64,000 nt of DNA from a virus. Numbering within the stretch: position 1 is the stretch's first letter; each line of letters opens with the position of its first letter. Location of the stretch: IMG/VR virus record IMGVR_UViG_3300033153_005694, positions 1-64,000 of that record; one strand, given 5' to 3'. The translations under genes were made by a program, and so were the position numbers. The notes under the pieces were generated by a model. It was not told the origin of the DNA and made no database searches. It saw nothing but the letters and a program-made list of their open reading frames with translations. Shown one piece after another: positions 45,758 through 53,994 of this stretch.

Positions 45758-47133
45758 AGCGGTTCCTTGCTGTAGATTTTTTCGGCCCATTCAGCGATAG
45801 GTGAACGTACGATTTTGGTTAACGGTACAACGTGTAGACGAATGATGTCTTGCGGTTTAGTGGCCTGATTTAAGAGGACAGATAAGCCGTTGTTATATTT
45901 GGTAATGTATGCGTTATCGATTTGTCGATTAGAACCGATGATGATGATCTTGCAGTTCTTGCCGAATCTAGTTAGCATCTTCTGGAGTGATGCTTGAGAT
46001 TGGTTTTGGACTTCGTCGATGATTGCAATAGTATTGTTGAATGTTCTGCCACGCATACCAAGACCTGTCATGGCTTGAATATTGTAGTATTCCTGTAATT
46101 CCTCGACTTTGGCTGAGACGAATTGCTCGAACTCTTGGCCTTTGAGCTTTGACTTCTTATGACGTTCACGTATGATGAAGTCCAAAGTGTCGTAGAGAGG
46201 ATGCAGGTAAACTAGGTTTTTGTCGTCGGCAGAACCTGGTAAGAATCCAATCTGTTCGATATCTTCGACATCGTCGATAGATGCTCGAATGTATGTGATG
46301 GACTCGTACGAGTTGTTTTGTCGAACAAGTTTCATAGCGTTGGAAATTGCAGTTGCCGTTTTGCCGGTACCTGCAGGAGCTTCAGCTAAAACTAGAGTAG
46401 TAGTTAAGTCTTGAATTGCTGCCGATAAGAACATCTGGCCCGAGTTAATGGGGTTGAGGTCTTGTGCGCGTAAATCTGACTCTTGCTTTTTACCGATAAC
46501 GTCGATGAGGAAATTGGGCTTGATGGTAGCAAGCTTCTCATAACCTAGTGATTCACAAGTGAATCGGTAGTTGAAGTTTTCAGGCTTGTGGTCTGGATTG
46601 ACTGAGTATATGTTAGAATTTGACAGTAGTCCGAATTGTTCGGGTGTTACTTCGATAGAACGTATAAAGTCAGGATCAGTATCGTCGACAAGTTTGATGT
46701 CGGATACTTGTAGGCCAAGAGATTGCGCTCTAATACCACACATAACGTCGTTGGTGTAGAAAACTGTGTCGTGAAGCTTTGCATAGATTTTCGCTATATG
46801 GATAATCTTACGATCGTTGATGATGCTGTGATGGGCGCTAGAGTAGTCTGGATATTCAGAACATGCTACGATATGTATGGTAATGTTGTCTACTACTCTG
46901 CGAGTAACAGTGTAGTCACCTGTAGTAGAGGAACCTAGATGAGTTGCTCTAGTTAATAAGCGACCAAATGCACGAGCTTGATAGCCAAGAGATCCTGATT
47001 CGGATTTCTTGCCGTCTAGTTCATCGAGGACTGTCTCCGGAAGTACTATAGTGGTATCCGAAGATTTGCCGAGAGTTAAAAGGTTGGTATGATCTAGGAG
47101 TAGGATGTTGGTGTCTAAGATTTTATAGATCAT
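45754..47133 (-). CDS. phoH: PIN domain-PhoH ATPase fusion
   Basis: 459 aa. Residues 1-140 are a PIN nuclease domain (YKILDTNILLLDH, PETVLDELDGKK, then FYTNDVMCGIRA). Residues about 220-459 are a PhoH-type ATPase: Walker A EAPAGTGKTATAI, Walker B TIAIIDEVQN, and IIIGSNRQID. The family couples RNA cleavage to helicase-like action and is frequent in phages. It abuts the ClpP-like gene. Confidence 0.85.
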   Translation of the reverse strand: MIYKILDTNILLLDHTNLLTLGKSSDTTIVLPETVLDELDGKKSESGSLGYQARAFGRLLTRATHLGSSTTGDYTVTRRVVDNITIHIVACSEYPDYSSAHHSIINDRKIIHIAKIYAKLHDTVFYTNDVMCGIRAQSLGLQVSDIKLVDDTDPDFIRSIEVTPEQFGLLSNSNIYSVNPDHKPENFNYRFTCESLGYEKLATIKPNFLIDVIGKKQESDLRAQDLNPINSGQMFLSAAIQDLTTTLVLAEAPAGTGKTATAISNAMKLVRQNNSYESITYIRASIDDVEDIEQIGFLPGSADDKNLVYLHPLYDTLDFIIRERHKKSKLKGQEFEQFVSAKVEELQEYYNIQAMTGLGMRGRTFNNTIAIIDEVQNQSQASLQKMLTRFGKNCKIIIIGSNRQIDNAYITKYNNGLSVLLNQATKPQDIIRLHVVPLTKIVRSPIAEWAEKIYSKEPL

Positions 47134-47744
47134 TACGAATTCCTCTTAAGTTTATCCTTCTTCGGTGCTTTAGTAGAAGTTGCCTTCTGGTGGTAAGTAC
47201 CCTTGAATCTAGATAAGACTTCGTCTTTACCCATCCACATGTCTTTACCGTCGATTACCTCCTGCATTTCATCGCCTGATAAGAAACCTAGATAGATGTC
47301 TCTGAATGCTTCAGAAAGAGATGCATCTACGAATTCTTGACGAGCTTTCATCTCGTGGCCTTTACCCATCATACCACCACTGTAGTTGTGGATCATGAAA
47401 GATGTGTGGTTAGCTACGACTAAGTCGTCACAGGCTAAAGCAATAACAGTTCCAGCTGATGCAACTGTACCAGATAGGTGAGCTACTGTATTGGCTTGAG
47501 ATGATTTGATAGCACTGATTATCATAAAGGCTGAATCGATAATACCACCTGGTGTGTTTAAATGGATATGAAATGTTTCGGCTTTAGATGCGTTCTTTAG
47601 TAGGTAGCAAAGCTCGTTGTACATTGATGGCTCTTCGATGCCGTCTGTTAGGTAGACTTCGGTGATGTTCTTGTTGACTAAGATTGGAACGTCTAGATCC
47701 CAAATTCTAGTTACTTCTTTCGGTAATGCGAAATCGATATTCAT
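47133..47744 (-). CDS. clpP: ClpP-like serine protease
   Basis: 203 aa. ClpP fold with HIHLNTPGGIIDSAFMIISA, nucleophile Ser in GTVASAGTVIALAC, and catalytic His in SFMIHNYSGGMMG. The length matches ClpP. The basic C-terminal tail (KAPKKDKLKRNS) differs from host ClpP. No Clp ATPase is in the window, so it would use a host unfoldase or act alone, perhaps in head maturation or host shut-off. Confidence 0.85.
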   Translation of the reverse strand: MNIDFALPKEVTRIWDLDVPILVNKNITEVYLTDGIEEPSMYNELCYLLKNASKAETFHIHLNTPGGIIDSAFMIISAIKSSQANTVAHLSGTVASAGTVIALACDDLVVANHTSFMIHNYSGGMMGKGHEMKARQEFVDASLSEAFRDIYLGFLSGDEMQEVIDGKDMWMGKDEVLSRFKGTYHQKATSTKAPKKDKLKRNS

Positions 47745-47854
47745 ATATTATCCTTGTATTTGGTGGTTATATAAAACCAGAATGATTGTAAGAGGAAATT
47801 TCCCCATACACCTGTAGCGATAAGAATTTCGAAGTATGAAACACTAAGTTCCAT
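47741..47854 (-). CDS. Tiny membrane-associated protein
   Basis: 37 aa with one hydrophobic stretch (YFEILIATGVWGNFLLQSFW). The start is TAATG with the DUF6378-like gene and the stop is ATGA with clpP. This double coupling is good evidence of translation. Confidence 0.5.
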   Translation of the reverse strand: MELSVSYFEILIATGVWGNFLLQSFWFYITTKYKDNI

Positions 47855-48435
47855 TATGTATTTTTACCATTAAGTATATCTACAACTAGTTGGGAGTAGC
47901 CAGCGATATCTCGCCATGAATCATCGTAGTATGGATCACCATTAGCAATACGAGCTAGCTTATGACAAATCATTGTAAGAGCTTCTTGCATATATGGCTC
48001 CATATCATCATAATCAGAGTTACTTTTAATAACCGATAGCAGCGTTTGAGATATACGCGCGTGATCTGAAAATGCTCCGTAGCGACTACCTCGTTCAGTT
48101 AAAGTGTCTGCAATAGATACGTTAGTAGATTCACCGGCATCATTAGTTAGTTCTGGCATATCTGGATGGCCTATTGGAGAAAAGTTGTGATTACTAGGAT
48201 TATCTACGCCGTAGCCGCACTCAAGACAATTGCCCGCAGAATCTACAGAATGGTCTTTATCACCATCATTACATATAGGACAAATTTCAACTGAATAATC
48301 AGACTTGCTAATATTAGATTCAGCTAAAGCTTGTTCGACTGTAGGTTTAGGTCGTTCCATATCTGCAGCATAGCCAACAGTTACAAATGAGTTACTACGA
48401 TTTATTTCGTTTAGAATTGCTTCTGGACTGCTCAT
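47854..48435 (-). CDS. DUF6378-like protein with zinc ribbon
   Basis: 193 aa. Zinc ribbon at about 52-75 (CPICNDGDKDHS ... CLECGYG). The C-terminal domain (LTERGSRYGAFSDHARISQT, ALTMICHKLARIANGDPYYD, DSWRDIAGYSQLVVDIL) matches the phage DUF6378 pattern. Function unknown; common near nucleotide-metabolism genes. Confidence 0.6.
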   Translation of the reverse strand: MSSPEAILNEINRSNSFVTVGYAADMERPKPTVEQALAESNISKSDYSVEICPICNDGDKDHSVDSAGNCLECGYGVDNPSNHNFSPIGHPDMPELTNDAGESTNVSIADTLTERGSRYGAFSDHARISQTLLSVIKSNSDYDDMEPYMQEALTMICHKLARIANGDPYYDDSWRDIAGYSQLVVDILNGKNT

Positions 48436-48863
48436 TTAGATTCCTTTGTAAACGTAATTATACGTTGGTTGGTAGTAGGAGTACCTATACCACCTAATTC
48501 TGCTATATACCTGCCTACTTTAATATAGTGTAGGGGTGGTAGTAGAGATGGAGGGACTTCTTCATAGTCTAAGCCCGTATATAAGGCTAGTTTGAGGTTG
48601 TTAGATTGTACTACTTCGAATAGTTCAAGTAACTCACCTGGATTCCACTCTCCTCCGTAGAAGAGTACACAAGATATGTGTTTGTTCTTCGATATGAGAG
48701 CTTGTAAGATCTCTGGAGTGAGCTGGGAACCAAAGGTTGGATTAAATGTTTCAGATGAGTGACAGCCTTTACAACCTAATTGGCAGCCACTGATTGAGAG
48801 AGCTAGTGCAATCTCATCAGGGACTTCTTGAAGAACTATTTGTGGATAACTATAGTAAAGCAT
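48432..48863 (-). CDS. nrdG: Anaerobic RNR activating protein NrdG
   Basis: 143 aa radical-SAM activase. The CQLGCKGCHS motif gives the CxxxCxxC iron-sulfur site. FYGGEWNPGELLELF is the usual GGE loop region. It installs the glycyl radical on NrdD, encoded upstream on the same strand. ATGA overlap with the next gene. Confidence 0.85.
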   Translation of the reverse strand: MLYYSYPQIVLQEVPDEIALALSISGCQLGCKGCHSSETFNPTFGSQLTPEILQALISKNKHISCVLFYGGEWNPGELLELFEVVQSNNLKLALYTGLDYEEVPPSLLPPLHYIKVGRYIAELGGIGTPTTNQRIITFTKESK

Positions 48864-49266
48864 TACTAGCTTTCTCCGCTATAAAGCCTTCAACTACTGC
48901 GTATAAATACAAGCCTCTAATGGAGATTTTTAGAAGGCCGCTACCGCGATCTGCTAGGTATAGTTCTCTCCCTAGTATTTCTTCAATCCTAGTAAAAGTA
49001 CTTATGAATTCTTTGAAGTTATTGTAGACATGTACAATATTATAGATGCCATACTGAGCCACTGGGTCTACCCCTATTTCGTCCATATCTTGAGCATATA
49101 GTAATTGCCCATCTGTTATAAAAACATAAGGACAGTCTGTGTGCCTAAATACGTAGTTAGTAGGGTTATCATGGAATATCTCTTTAACTAAGCTTTTATC
49201 TAATTCTTTTTGAGTTATGGGATCAGTAAGGTAGATTTGTGTTCTGTCTGTCACTAAATTATCCAT
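48850..49266 (-). CDS. Hypothetical protein in nrd operon
   Basis: 138 aa. No family recognised. Mixed alpha/beta (FRHTDCPYVFITDGQLLYAQ, FTRIEEILGRELYLADRGSG). It overlaps nrdG by 14 nt. Confidence 0.45.
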   Translation of the reverse strand: MDNLVTDRTQIYLTDPITQKELDKSLVKEIFHDNPTNYVFRHTDCPYVFITDGQLLYAQDMDEIGVDPVAQYGIYNIVHVYNNFKEFISTFTRIEEILGRELYLADRGSGLLKISIRGLYLYAVVEGFIAEKASNALL

Positions 49267-49269
49267 ATT

Positions 49270-49464
49270 TTACTTTCCTTTCAGCACGTAAAGTGTACTA
49301 AGCCTATGTTTACAGAACCTATCAAAGTCAGTTATAGCAGATGTTAGGTTTGTATATCTAGCTTTTGATAGTGGCCATATAGAGATACAGAAAAAGTAAT
49401 GTCTTTTCTCTGTATCATATATAATTGCGGGTTGTTTATGGTATCTAGCAGATACTTTAAACAT
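49270..49464 (-). CDS. Small hypothetical protein in nrd operon
   Basis: 64 aa, basic (MFKVSARYHKQPAIIYDTEK). Directly after nrdD. No family recognised. Confidence 0.45.
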   Translation of the reverse strand: MFKVSARYHKQPAIIYDTEKRHYFFCISIWPLSKARYTNLTSAITDFDRFCKHRLSTLYVLKGK

Positions 49465-49465
49465 A

Positions 49466-51250
49466 TTAACTACTTACGTTATAATGCCTAAGATCAGCTT
49501 CTTTCTGACGTTCAGAACTAAAGCTAGATACTTTCTTAAGGTACCCAATTACTCTAGTAGCATGATCCACATTTCCTGATCCACAGTTCTCACAGTTGTA
49601 ACGAGTTTGTTTGTCAATATGTCCACAATCTCGGCAAATTGTAATCTTAATATTGAAACAGAAATACTCACAACCTTCTTGAACACTTACATCAATAAGT
49701 TTCTTAAAGCCTTCTTTAGAAGCATAACCTTCTAAATTACAGTGGTAAGCGGATCCACCATCGAGGAATTGACTAGTGTCATTACCGTGAAGTGCGAATT
49801 TGTCTAAGACTGAGATATCGTTATCTTCTACCTTGTAAAGGTAAGAATTGTAACATTCTCTAGGTACTACGTAACCATCGGCCTTATCCCATTTAGAGAA
49901 CTTAACGCCTAGATTTTCAGCTGGTACAAATTCAGTATTGAATTTGACGTTGTATTTCTTAGCATTGACTTTGTTTAAGTCACTGATCTCTTTAAGTAGG
50001 GTTGATGTCCATTGCTTATATTCGTCGTTATTGTCGATAGTCATACCTAGATACTCTGCTGCTTCTAGTACACCATTAACTCCAATAGTTAGATATTGCT
50101 TATCAGTAGTAATGTAGTTATTGGTATATACTGGTAACATACCTGCATCGATGTAATCATCGAATAGGTCTTTGAAAGCTAGTTGGTACTTGTGAATTTT
50201 CTCAACTTGTTCAGTCATAGATCTACCGTCTTGGATTAGTCGATTAACGTTAATTGTGATAACGTTCATAGATCCTGTCGCAACTCCGCCTGCTCCTAAC
50301 GAGTAAGAGAAATCGTTGATACCATCAGAGATGTCGTTCTTTAGTCTACAGCATGAGCTGAGGGCATGAGCATTTTCGCTAGAGAATGAGAAGAATGCGT
50401 TACCCTCTGCATATTCGTTAGCAATAAAGTCTAGGTATTCAGCGTCTACGTAAGAGTTTCCATCTGTTAGTGCAGCTGAGGTAACTACTGGGAATGTAAG
50501 TAATGCTTTAGTTCGTTCTTTATTGAACCATTGCATAAAGTATCTTTGTAGTTTATCTAGTGATTCATATCCAGGCTTATCACCGTCTGGGAACGAGAAG
50601 TTACCGAACATAGCGTCAAAGTATGGTTTATCGTAGATTGAGATGTTCCAGAATACTGATTGGAAACCTCTGGCTGCTGCTGGCTGGTTTAGGGCATATA
50701 CAACGTGTTGTAGTTGGTTTGCAATGATGTCTGTGTGAGTATTTAAGTAATCATCACCATAGTCTTTACGAGCGAAGTAGTCGAAGTACATTAACCATTC
50801 AACTGTTGCTACTGCCCCAGCAAATTGTGAACTGATTGCAAAAACTAGGTTTACGAATGTACCACAGAAACTAGATAGATGTTTAGGTGGTTCTGAGTCT
50901 CCTCCGAAACCTTTAAGACCGTCTAATAAGAATGGGTACATTGATATAGATACGCAATAAGGTGCTAACGATGTTTCGTCGTGTGTGTAGATTTCATGTG
51001 CCTCTAGTTGTCTGTTGTATTCAGCTGCTAGATCTGCATCGAATCGCTTTGTGATGTAGTCCATGATTAATGAACGGTTAACTTGGATGTTGATATCCTT
51101 GTGGATTTCAGCTCCCATAGTAGCGATGTTTTTGCTTGATACGTTTGCATTAGCATCCAGCTTAGATCCATCTGCAGCGTTTTGAGCATGAATATAGTTG
51201 TTTATAAAGGCTTTCTTTGCCTCGATTTGTGTGTCGGTTAGTCTAACCAT
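49466..51250 (-). CDS. nrdD: Anaerobic ribonucleoside-triphosphate reductase NrdD
   Basis: 594 aa, short for the family; the N-terminal ATP cone seems absent. The C-terminus has the zinc site CRDCGHIDKQTRYNCENCGS and the glycyl-radical loop TRVIGYLKKVSSFSSERQKE. Central NVITINVNRL fits the class III RNR barrel. It makes dNTPs without oxygen, which implies replication in an anaerobic or microaerobic host. NrdG lies three genes downstream. Confidence 0.88.
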   Translation of the reverse strand: MVRLTDTQIEAKKAFINNYIHAQNAADGSKLDANANVSSKNIATMGAEIHKDINIQVNRSLIMDYITKRFDADLAAEYNRQLEAHEIYTHDETSLAPYCVSISMYPFLLDGLKGFGGDSEPPKHLSSFCGTFVNLVFAISSQFAGAVATVEWLMYFDYFARKDYGDDYLNTHTDIIANQLQHVVYALNQPAAARGFQSVFWNISIYDKPYFDAMFGNFSFPDGDKPGYESLDKLQRYFMQWFNKERTKALLTFPVVTSAALTDGNSYVDAEYLDFIANEYAEGNAFFSFSSENAHALSSCCRLKNDISDGINDFSYSLGAGGVATGSMNVITINVNRLIQDGRSMTEQVEKIHKYQLAFKDLFDDYIDAGMLPVYTNNYITTDKQYLTIGVNGVLEAAEYLGMTIDNNDEYKQWTSTLLKEISDLNKVNAKKYNVKFNTEFVPAENLGVKFSKWDKADGYVVPRECYNSYLYKVEDNDISVLDKFALHGNDTSQFLDGGSAYHCNLEGYASKEGFKKLIDVSVQEGCEYFCFNIKITICRDCGHIDKQTRYNCENCGSGNVDHATRVIGYLKKVSSFSSERQKEADLRHYNVSS

Positions 51251-51271
51251 AGTGTGTCCTTTTGTGTATGA

Positions 51272-51330
51272 ATTATAGCTCTTTTTTCAAGAGAGCGAAC
51301 CTAAAGTATATCTAAATTTAGATTAAAGAT
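51272..51330 (-). promoter_or_regulatory. nrdD promoter region with palindrome
   Basis: TATAAT at 51277-51272 (minus) just downstream of a small hairpin (GCTCT...AGAGC, 51278-51296). A perfect 14-nt palindrome ATCTAAATTTAGAT lies at 51310-51323, a likely protein-binding site. This promoter lacks TTAAG at the standard distance. Confidence 0.45.
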
Positions 51331-51367
51331 AGGTTAAGTGGTAAGACTTATCTAGTAATTTTGACCA

Positions 51368-51526
51368 TTAAGTTCTCCAAGCTAGGTAAATAAGAGGTAA
51401 AGCTGCTATAGTTGGTATGATAGAGCCTGTAATTAGTCCTATAGTAAATAGTGGCATTGCAGTGCAGTCATAGAAGCTGTATTTTTTCGTAGAAAAATAT
51501 GTGTCTAATTTGTGGATAAATTTTAT
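51368..51526 (-). CDS. Small membrane protein with ATA start
   Basis: 52 codons from ATA 51526, or 29 aa from an internal ATG at 51457. AAAGGAG is 5 nt before ATA, and ATA overlaps the upstream stop as ATAA, as in thyX. A basic N-terminal part (KFIHKLDTYFSTKKYSFYD) is followed by a membrane helix (MPLFTIGLITGSIIPTIAAL). Role unknown. Confidence 0.4.
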   Translation of the reverse strand: MKFIHKLDTYFSTKKYSFYDCTAMPLFTIGLITGSIIPTIAALPLIYLAWRT

Positions 51527-51925
51527 GGAATCTCCTTTGTAGGGATTAGAGTAACTTCACATCTAGGATTGACTTTGTCTTGGGAAATCACTTTCCAAGT
51601 TGTACCTAGATGAAACTTAGTGTTGTCTTGTTCTACTATGTTGTGCTCTTGTAAAGCATCGAGTACGAATTTTTCCACCATGGAAGCGATATTTGAACCG
51701 TCGCAAGATGGGTTTTTGTAATACAGATGAATTTCAAGAGTGTATGAGCTGGAAATAACATTACCGGTTAGTTGCTGTTTAACAAGCTCGTGGTAATGGG
51801 TTTTGACTTCATTCTTCTCATGGTAGTGAGAATTACCGGTACCAATTCATACCAACTAAGAACGTTTTATCGTCTTTAGTCTTGTAGGTTTTGGTGTAAT
51901 AGATAGGGAGTATTAAATTACTCAT
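51523..51925 (-). pseudogene. RusA-like Holliday junction resolvase, frameshifted
   Basis: The first 30 residues end in VGMNWYR and hit TAA. In the +1 frame the protein continues NSHYHEKNEVKTHYHELVKQ, then YYKNPSCDGSNIASMVEKFV and LDALQEHNIVEQDNTKFHLG, the RusA pattern (DxxN, K, LDAL, D). Removing one T at about 51836-51841 restores NWYRNSHYH. Break, sequence error or +1 frameshifting are all open. RusA enzymes resolve branched DNA before packaging. It starts inside the HNH stop (ATGA). Confidence 0.6.
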
Positions 51926-52431
51926 GAAGAGGGCTCCTCCTTTATAGATTGTATAGGTATGTTGAGATTATGCTCAAGTATATAACTATTTCTGACAAGT
52001 AAGGCGGTATATTCTGTATTATAATAGCCAAGGTGTGTTTCTCTACCTTTACTAATAGATAGGAATACTGCCCATTTACCATTTCGTTTATAAAAACGTA
52101 TACCTTTATAGTTACCTATTTGCTTACTTGAAGGTACTTTCCTGTTTAGTGAATTATCCCTAGGAGTAACAAACCTACAATTAGAAGGCTCATAGTTACC
52201 ATCGGAGTCTTTACGATCGATTTGCAAGTTTTCCTGGTGTCCATTAGCCAATGCCCAACTTTTAAAAATTGGGTAGTCTTCCCATTCAGTACATACAGAG
52301 ATGCCTTTATGCTTATAGTACTGTGCAGAATCTACACAGTCATACTTACATCTAGCTCTCATGTTATACCATAGGAGATATAGCTTTGTTTTATTTCCCT
52401 TGTTAGCATCGTTATGTATACGTTTACCCAT
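51922..52431 (-). CDS. HNH endonuclease with AP2-like domain
   Basis: 169 aa. NMRARCKYDCVDSAQYYKHK, KGISVCTEWEDYPIFKSWAL and LQIDRKDSDGNYEPSNCRFV form the same HNH type as the thyX insertion. The C-terminal AP2-like part has GIRFYKRNGKWAVFLSISKG. It lies directly in front of the broken RusA gene and has its own promoter. Confidence 0.85.
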   Translation of the reverse strand: MGKRIHNDANKGNKTKLYLLWYNMRARCKYDCVDSAQYYKHKGISVCTEWEDYPIFKSWALANGHQENLQIDRKDSDGNYEPSNCRFVTPRDNSLNRKVPSSKQIGNYKGIRFYKRNGKWAVFLSISKGRETHLGYYNTEYTALLVRNSYILEHNLNIPIQSIKEEPSS

Positions 52432-52460
52432 AGTAATCCCTTATCATATTAATATATGTA

Positions 52461-52493
52461 ATTATATACCAATTCAACTTAGATATTACTTAA
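52461..52493 (-). promoter_or_regulatory. Promoter for the HNH gene
   Basis: On the minus strand CTAAG (52482-52478) is 11 nt before TATAAT (52466-52461); a TTAAG (52493-52489) is 11 nt before TTGAAT. Either reading fits the common spacing. Confidence 0.4.
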
Positions 52494-52506
52494 GTAGATA
52501 GGGAGA

Positions 52507-52800
52507 TTAAGCACCGGCTATCTTCAGCTTAAGTGCCGCTGATGGTTTAAATTTGATAACTTGCTTAGCTGGAGTGCTGTATGTTGTGCCTGTTGAGGGT
52601 GATATACCAGACTGTGCAGCTTGAGTTGCAGGTTTAAAACCACCGAATGCTTGACCTAGATATACTTCGCTGCCTTCAGAAATGTGGTTTGAAATAACTG
52701 TTAAAAGTTCGTCCAGTACTTCAGTAGCTGCTGCTTTTGAACCTAGTCTGTTGTGGTTTGCTAGTGTGTCAATGATGTCTAATTTTGAGATTTGTGCCAT
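52507..52800 (-). CDS. HU-family DNA-binding protein
   Basis: 97 aa. SKLDIIDTLANHNRLGSKAA and VLDELLTVISNHISEGSEVY are the HU helices; VYLGQAFGGFKPATQAAQSG enters the DNA-binding arm and PAKQVIKFKPSAALKLKI the saddle end. The canonical RxGRNP is altered to ISPSTG. AGGAGG precedes the ATG. It compacts or bends DNA. The 119-nt gap upstream (52801-52919) holds no gene; it has a GCAG/CTGC hairpin. Confidence 0.85.
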   Translation of the reverse strand: MAQISKLDIIDTLANHNRLGSKAAATEVLDELLTVISNHISEGSEVYLGQAFGGFKPATQAAQSGISPSTGTTYSTPAKQVIKFKPSAALKLKIAGA

Positions 52801-52919
52801 AATGGCCTCCTGTAGTATTAAAATGGTGGGCTTACACCAAGAACGACCGCGATACGCAATCTTCTCGGAATTAAACTTGCAGTGTGTGCTGCAGAGGTAT
52901 CCGCTTGGCTGCCAAGGGG

Positions 52920-53177
52920 CTAGATAAAATATTCTGGGTAGCGCTCTTTGTATATAGGATCTATATATGTAGGACTATCTTCAGTAAAATAGTATTTTAT
53001 AGCTGCAGATTTATAATCTTCTAAAGAATTTACAGAGTAGTTTGATAAAAGAATAAAAGCTATAAGTGATTTACAGTCTTTCTCAAAAGTACTTAAAATA
53101 AAAGCAAAACCTTGGGCTGTGTAGTCTGTAGGACATCCTTGTGTTAATAAGGATAGAAGTAACGTTGTAGAATTCAT
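52920..53177 (-). CDS. Small protein with C-terminal PEYFI motif
   Basis: 85 aa. Helical N-terminal part (TLLLSLLTQGCPTDYTAQGF). It ends KERYPEYFI. The last six residues belong to a motif shared by at least twelve ORFs of this arm that are otherwise unalike. No known family. Confidence 0.55.
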   Translation of the reverse strand: MNSTTLLLSLLTQGCPTDYTAQGFAFILSTFEKDCKSLIAFILLSNYSVNSLEDYKSAAIKYYFTEDSPTYIDPIYKERYPEYFI

Positions 53178-53185
53178 AGTAGTTT

Positions 53186-53752
53186 CTAGTGTTTAACAAA
53201 ATTAATACCATTATATTGAGCTAGTTTAGTCATACAGTATCTGCAAGATGTTCCACATTCGACGTTTGAGCCTGCGGTGACTGGACAAGTGAATATAGAA
53301 GGATCTAGGTTTTCCACTTTGTCGTAGTTTAGTGAGCCGTGCATTAGTGAGTCGATGATGATTACATTTGGCATGCTCATTAAAGATGAAAAGTTGAAGT
53401 CACGTAAGCGTTTAGTAAAGGTATAGAATATGAAATTTGGGAGTAAACGGGCAATAGTGGACCACTTGTCGACGTAGGCTTGAGAGTGAAATTCGCCTGA
53501 CTCGTGTATACGAACTGTATGGCAAGGTCTGCGGTAGGATTTGAGTTCAGAGACTACGAGTTCAACGAATTCGTCAGTTTTGGAGATGTCTAAGCGAGCT
53601 TGACGATAAGGGACTACGGTTTTTGGAAAACGCTTTTGAGCTTTCAAAGCATAGCAACCTGGACATGTACGACCACATACAGACTTGTCAACGAGAATGT
53701 TGAAGATGTATTGGTCTTTAAGTTTGCTGTTTTGGAATTTGAATAGTTTCAT
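53186..53752 (-). CDS. gp88-like Cys-rich protein
   Basis: 188 aa. KSVCGRTCPGCYALKAQKRF (CxxxCxxCYA), then HTVRIHESGEFHSQAYVDKW and LPNFIFYTFTKRL, ending with CPVTAGSNVECGTSCRYC. This matches the phage gp88 family, thought to be radical-SAM-like. Biochemical role unknown. ATGA-coupled to the upstream PE-motif gene. Confidence 0.6.
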   Translation of the reverse strand: MKLFKFQNSKLKDQYIFNILVDKSVCGRTCPGCYALKAQKRFPKTVVPYRQARLDISKTDEFVELVVSELKSYRRPCHTVRIHESGEFHSQAYVDKWSTIARLLPNFIFYTFTKRLRDFNFSSLMSMPNVIIIDSLMHGSLNYDKVENLDPSIFTCPVTAGSNVECGTSCRYCMTKLAQYNGINFVKH

Positions 53753-53994
53753 ATAAACATCTCCGGATGATACTCTTTATAGTTGTGGTATTTGTGGGAT
53801 TCCTCAGCATAACCTGTAGTAGCGAAAAATTGCTTAAGATAAGTTTCAGTACCGATTTTGGATTTGGAAATAGGTAGGATATTGCCATAATCTGAGATGA
53901 CTAGGTAAGTTTTGTCGGTTTCGTCGATTACTGTAAGGTTGCCGGATTTACGTCCGTCTTTGGTATAAATAATGTCGTTAATTTTGAATTTCAT
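53749..53994 (-). CDS. Small SH3/KOW-like protein with C-terminal PEMFI motif
   Basis: 81 aa. Residues 1-45 (MKFKINDIIYTKDGRKSGNL, TVIDETDKTYLVISDYG) look like a KOW/SH3-like beta barrel. It ends KEYHPEMFI. Coupled by ATGA to genes on both sides. Confidence 0.55.
   Translation of the reverse strand: MKFKINDIIYTKDGRKSGNLTVIDETDKTYLVISDYGNILPISKSKIGTETYLKQFFATTGYAEESHKYHNYKEYHPEMFI

Noticed and set aside
52820-52920. tRNA-like stretch (AGCCAAGCGG, ACTGCAAG on the minus strand)
   Set aside because: No 7-bp acceptor stem or T-arm could be formed; only a short GCAG/CTGC hairpin is present.
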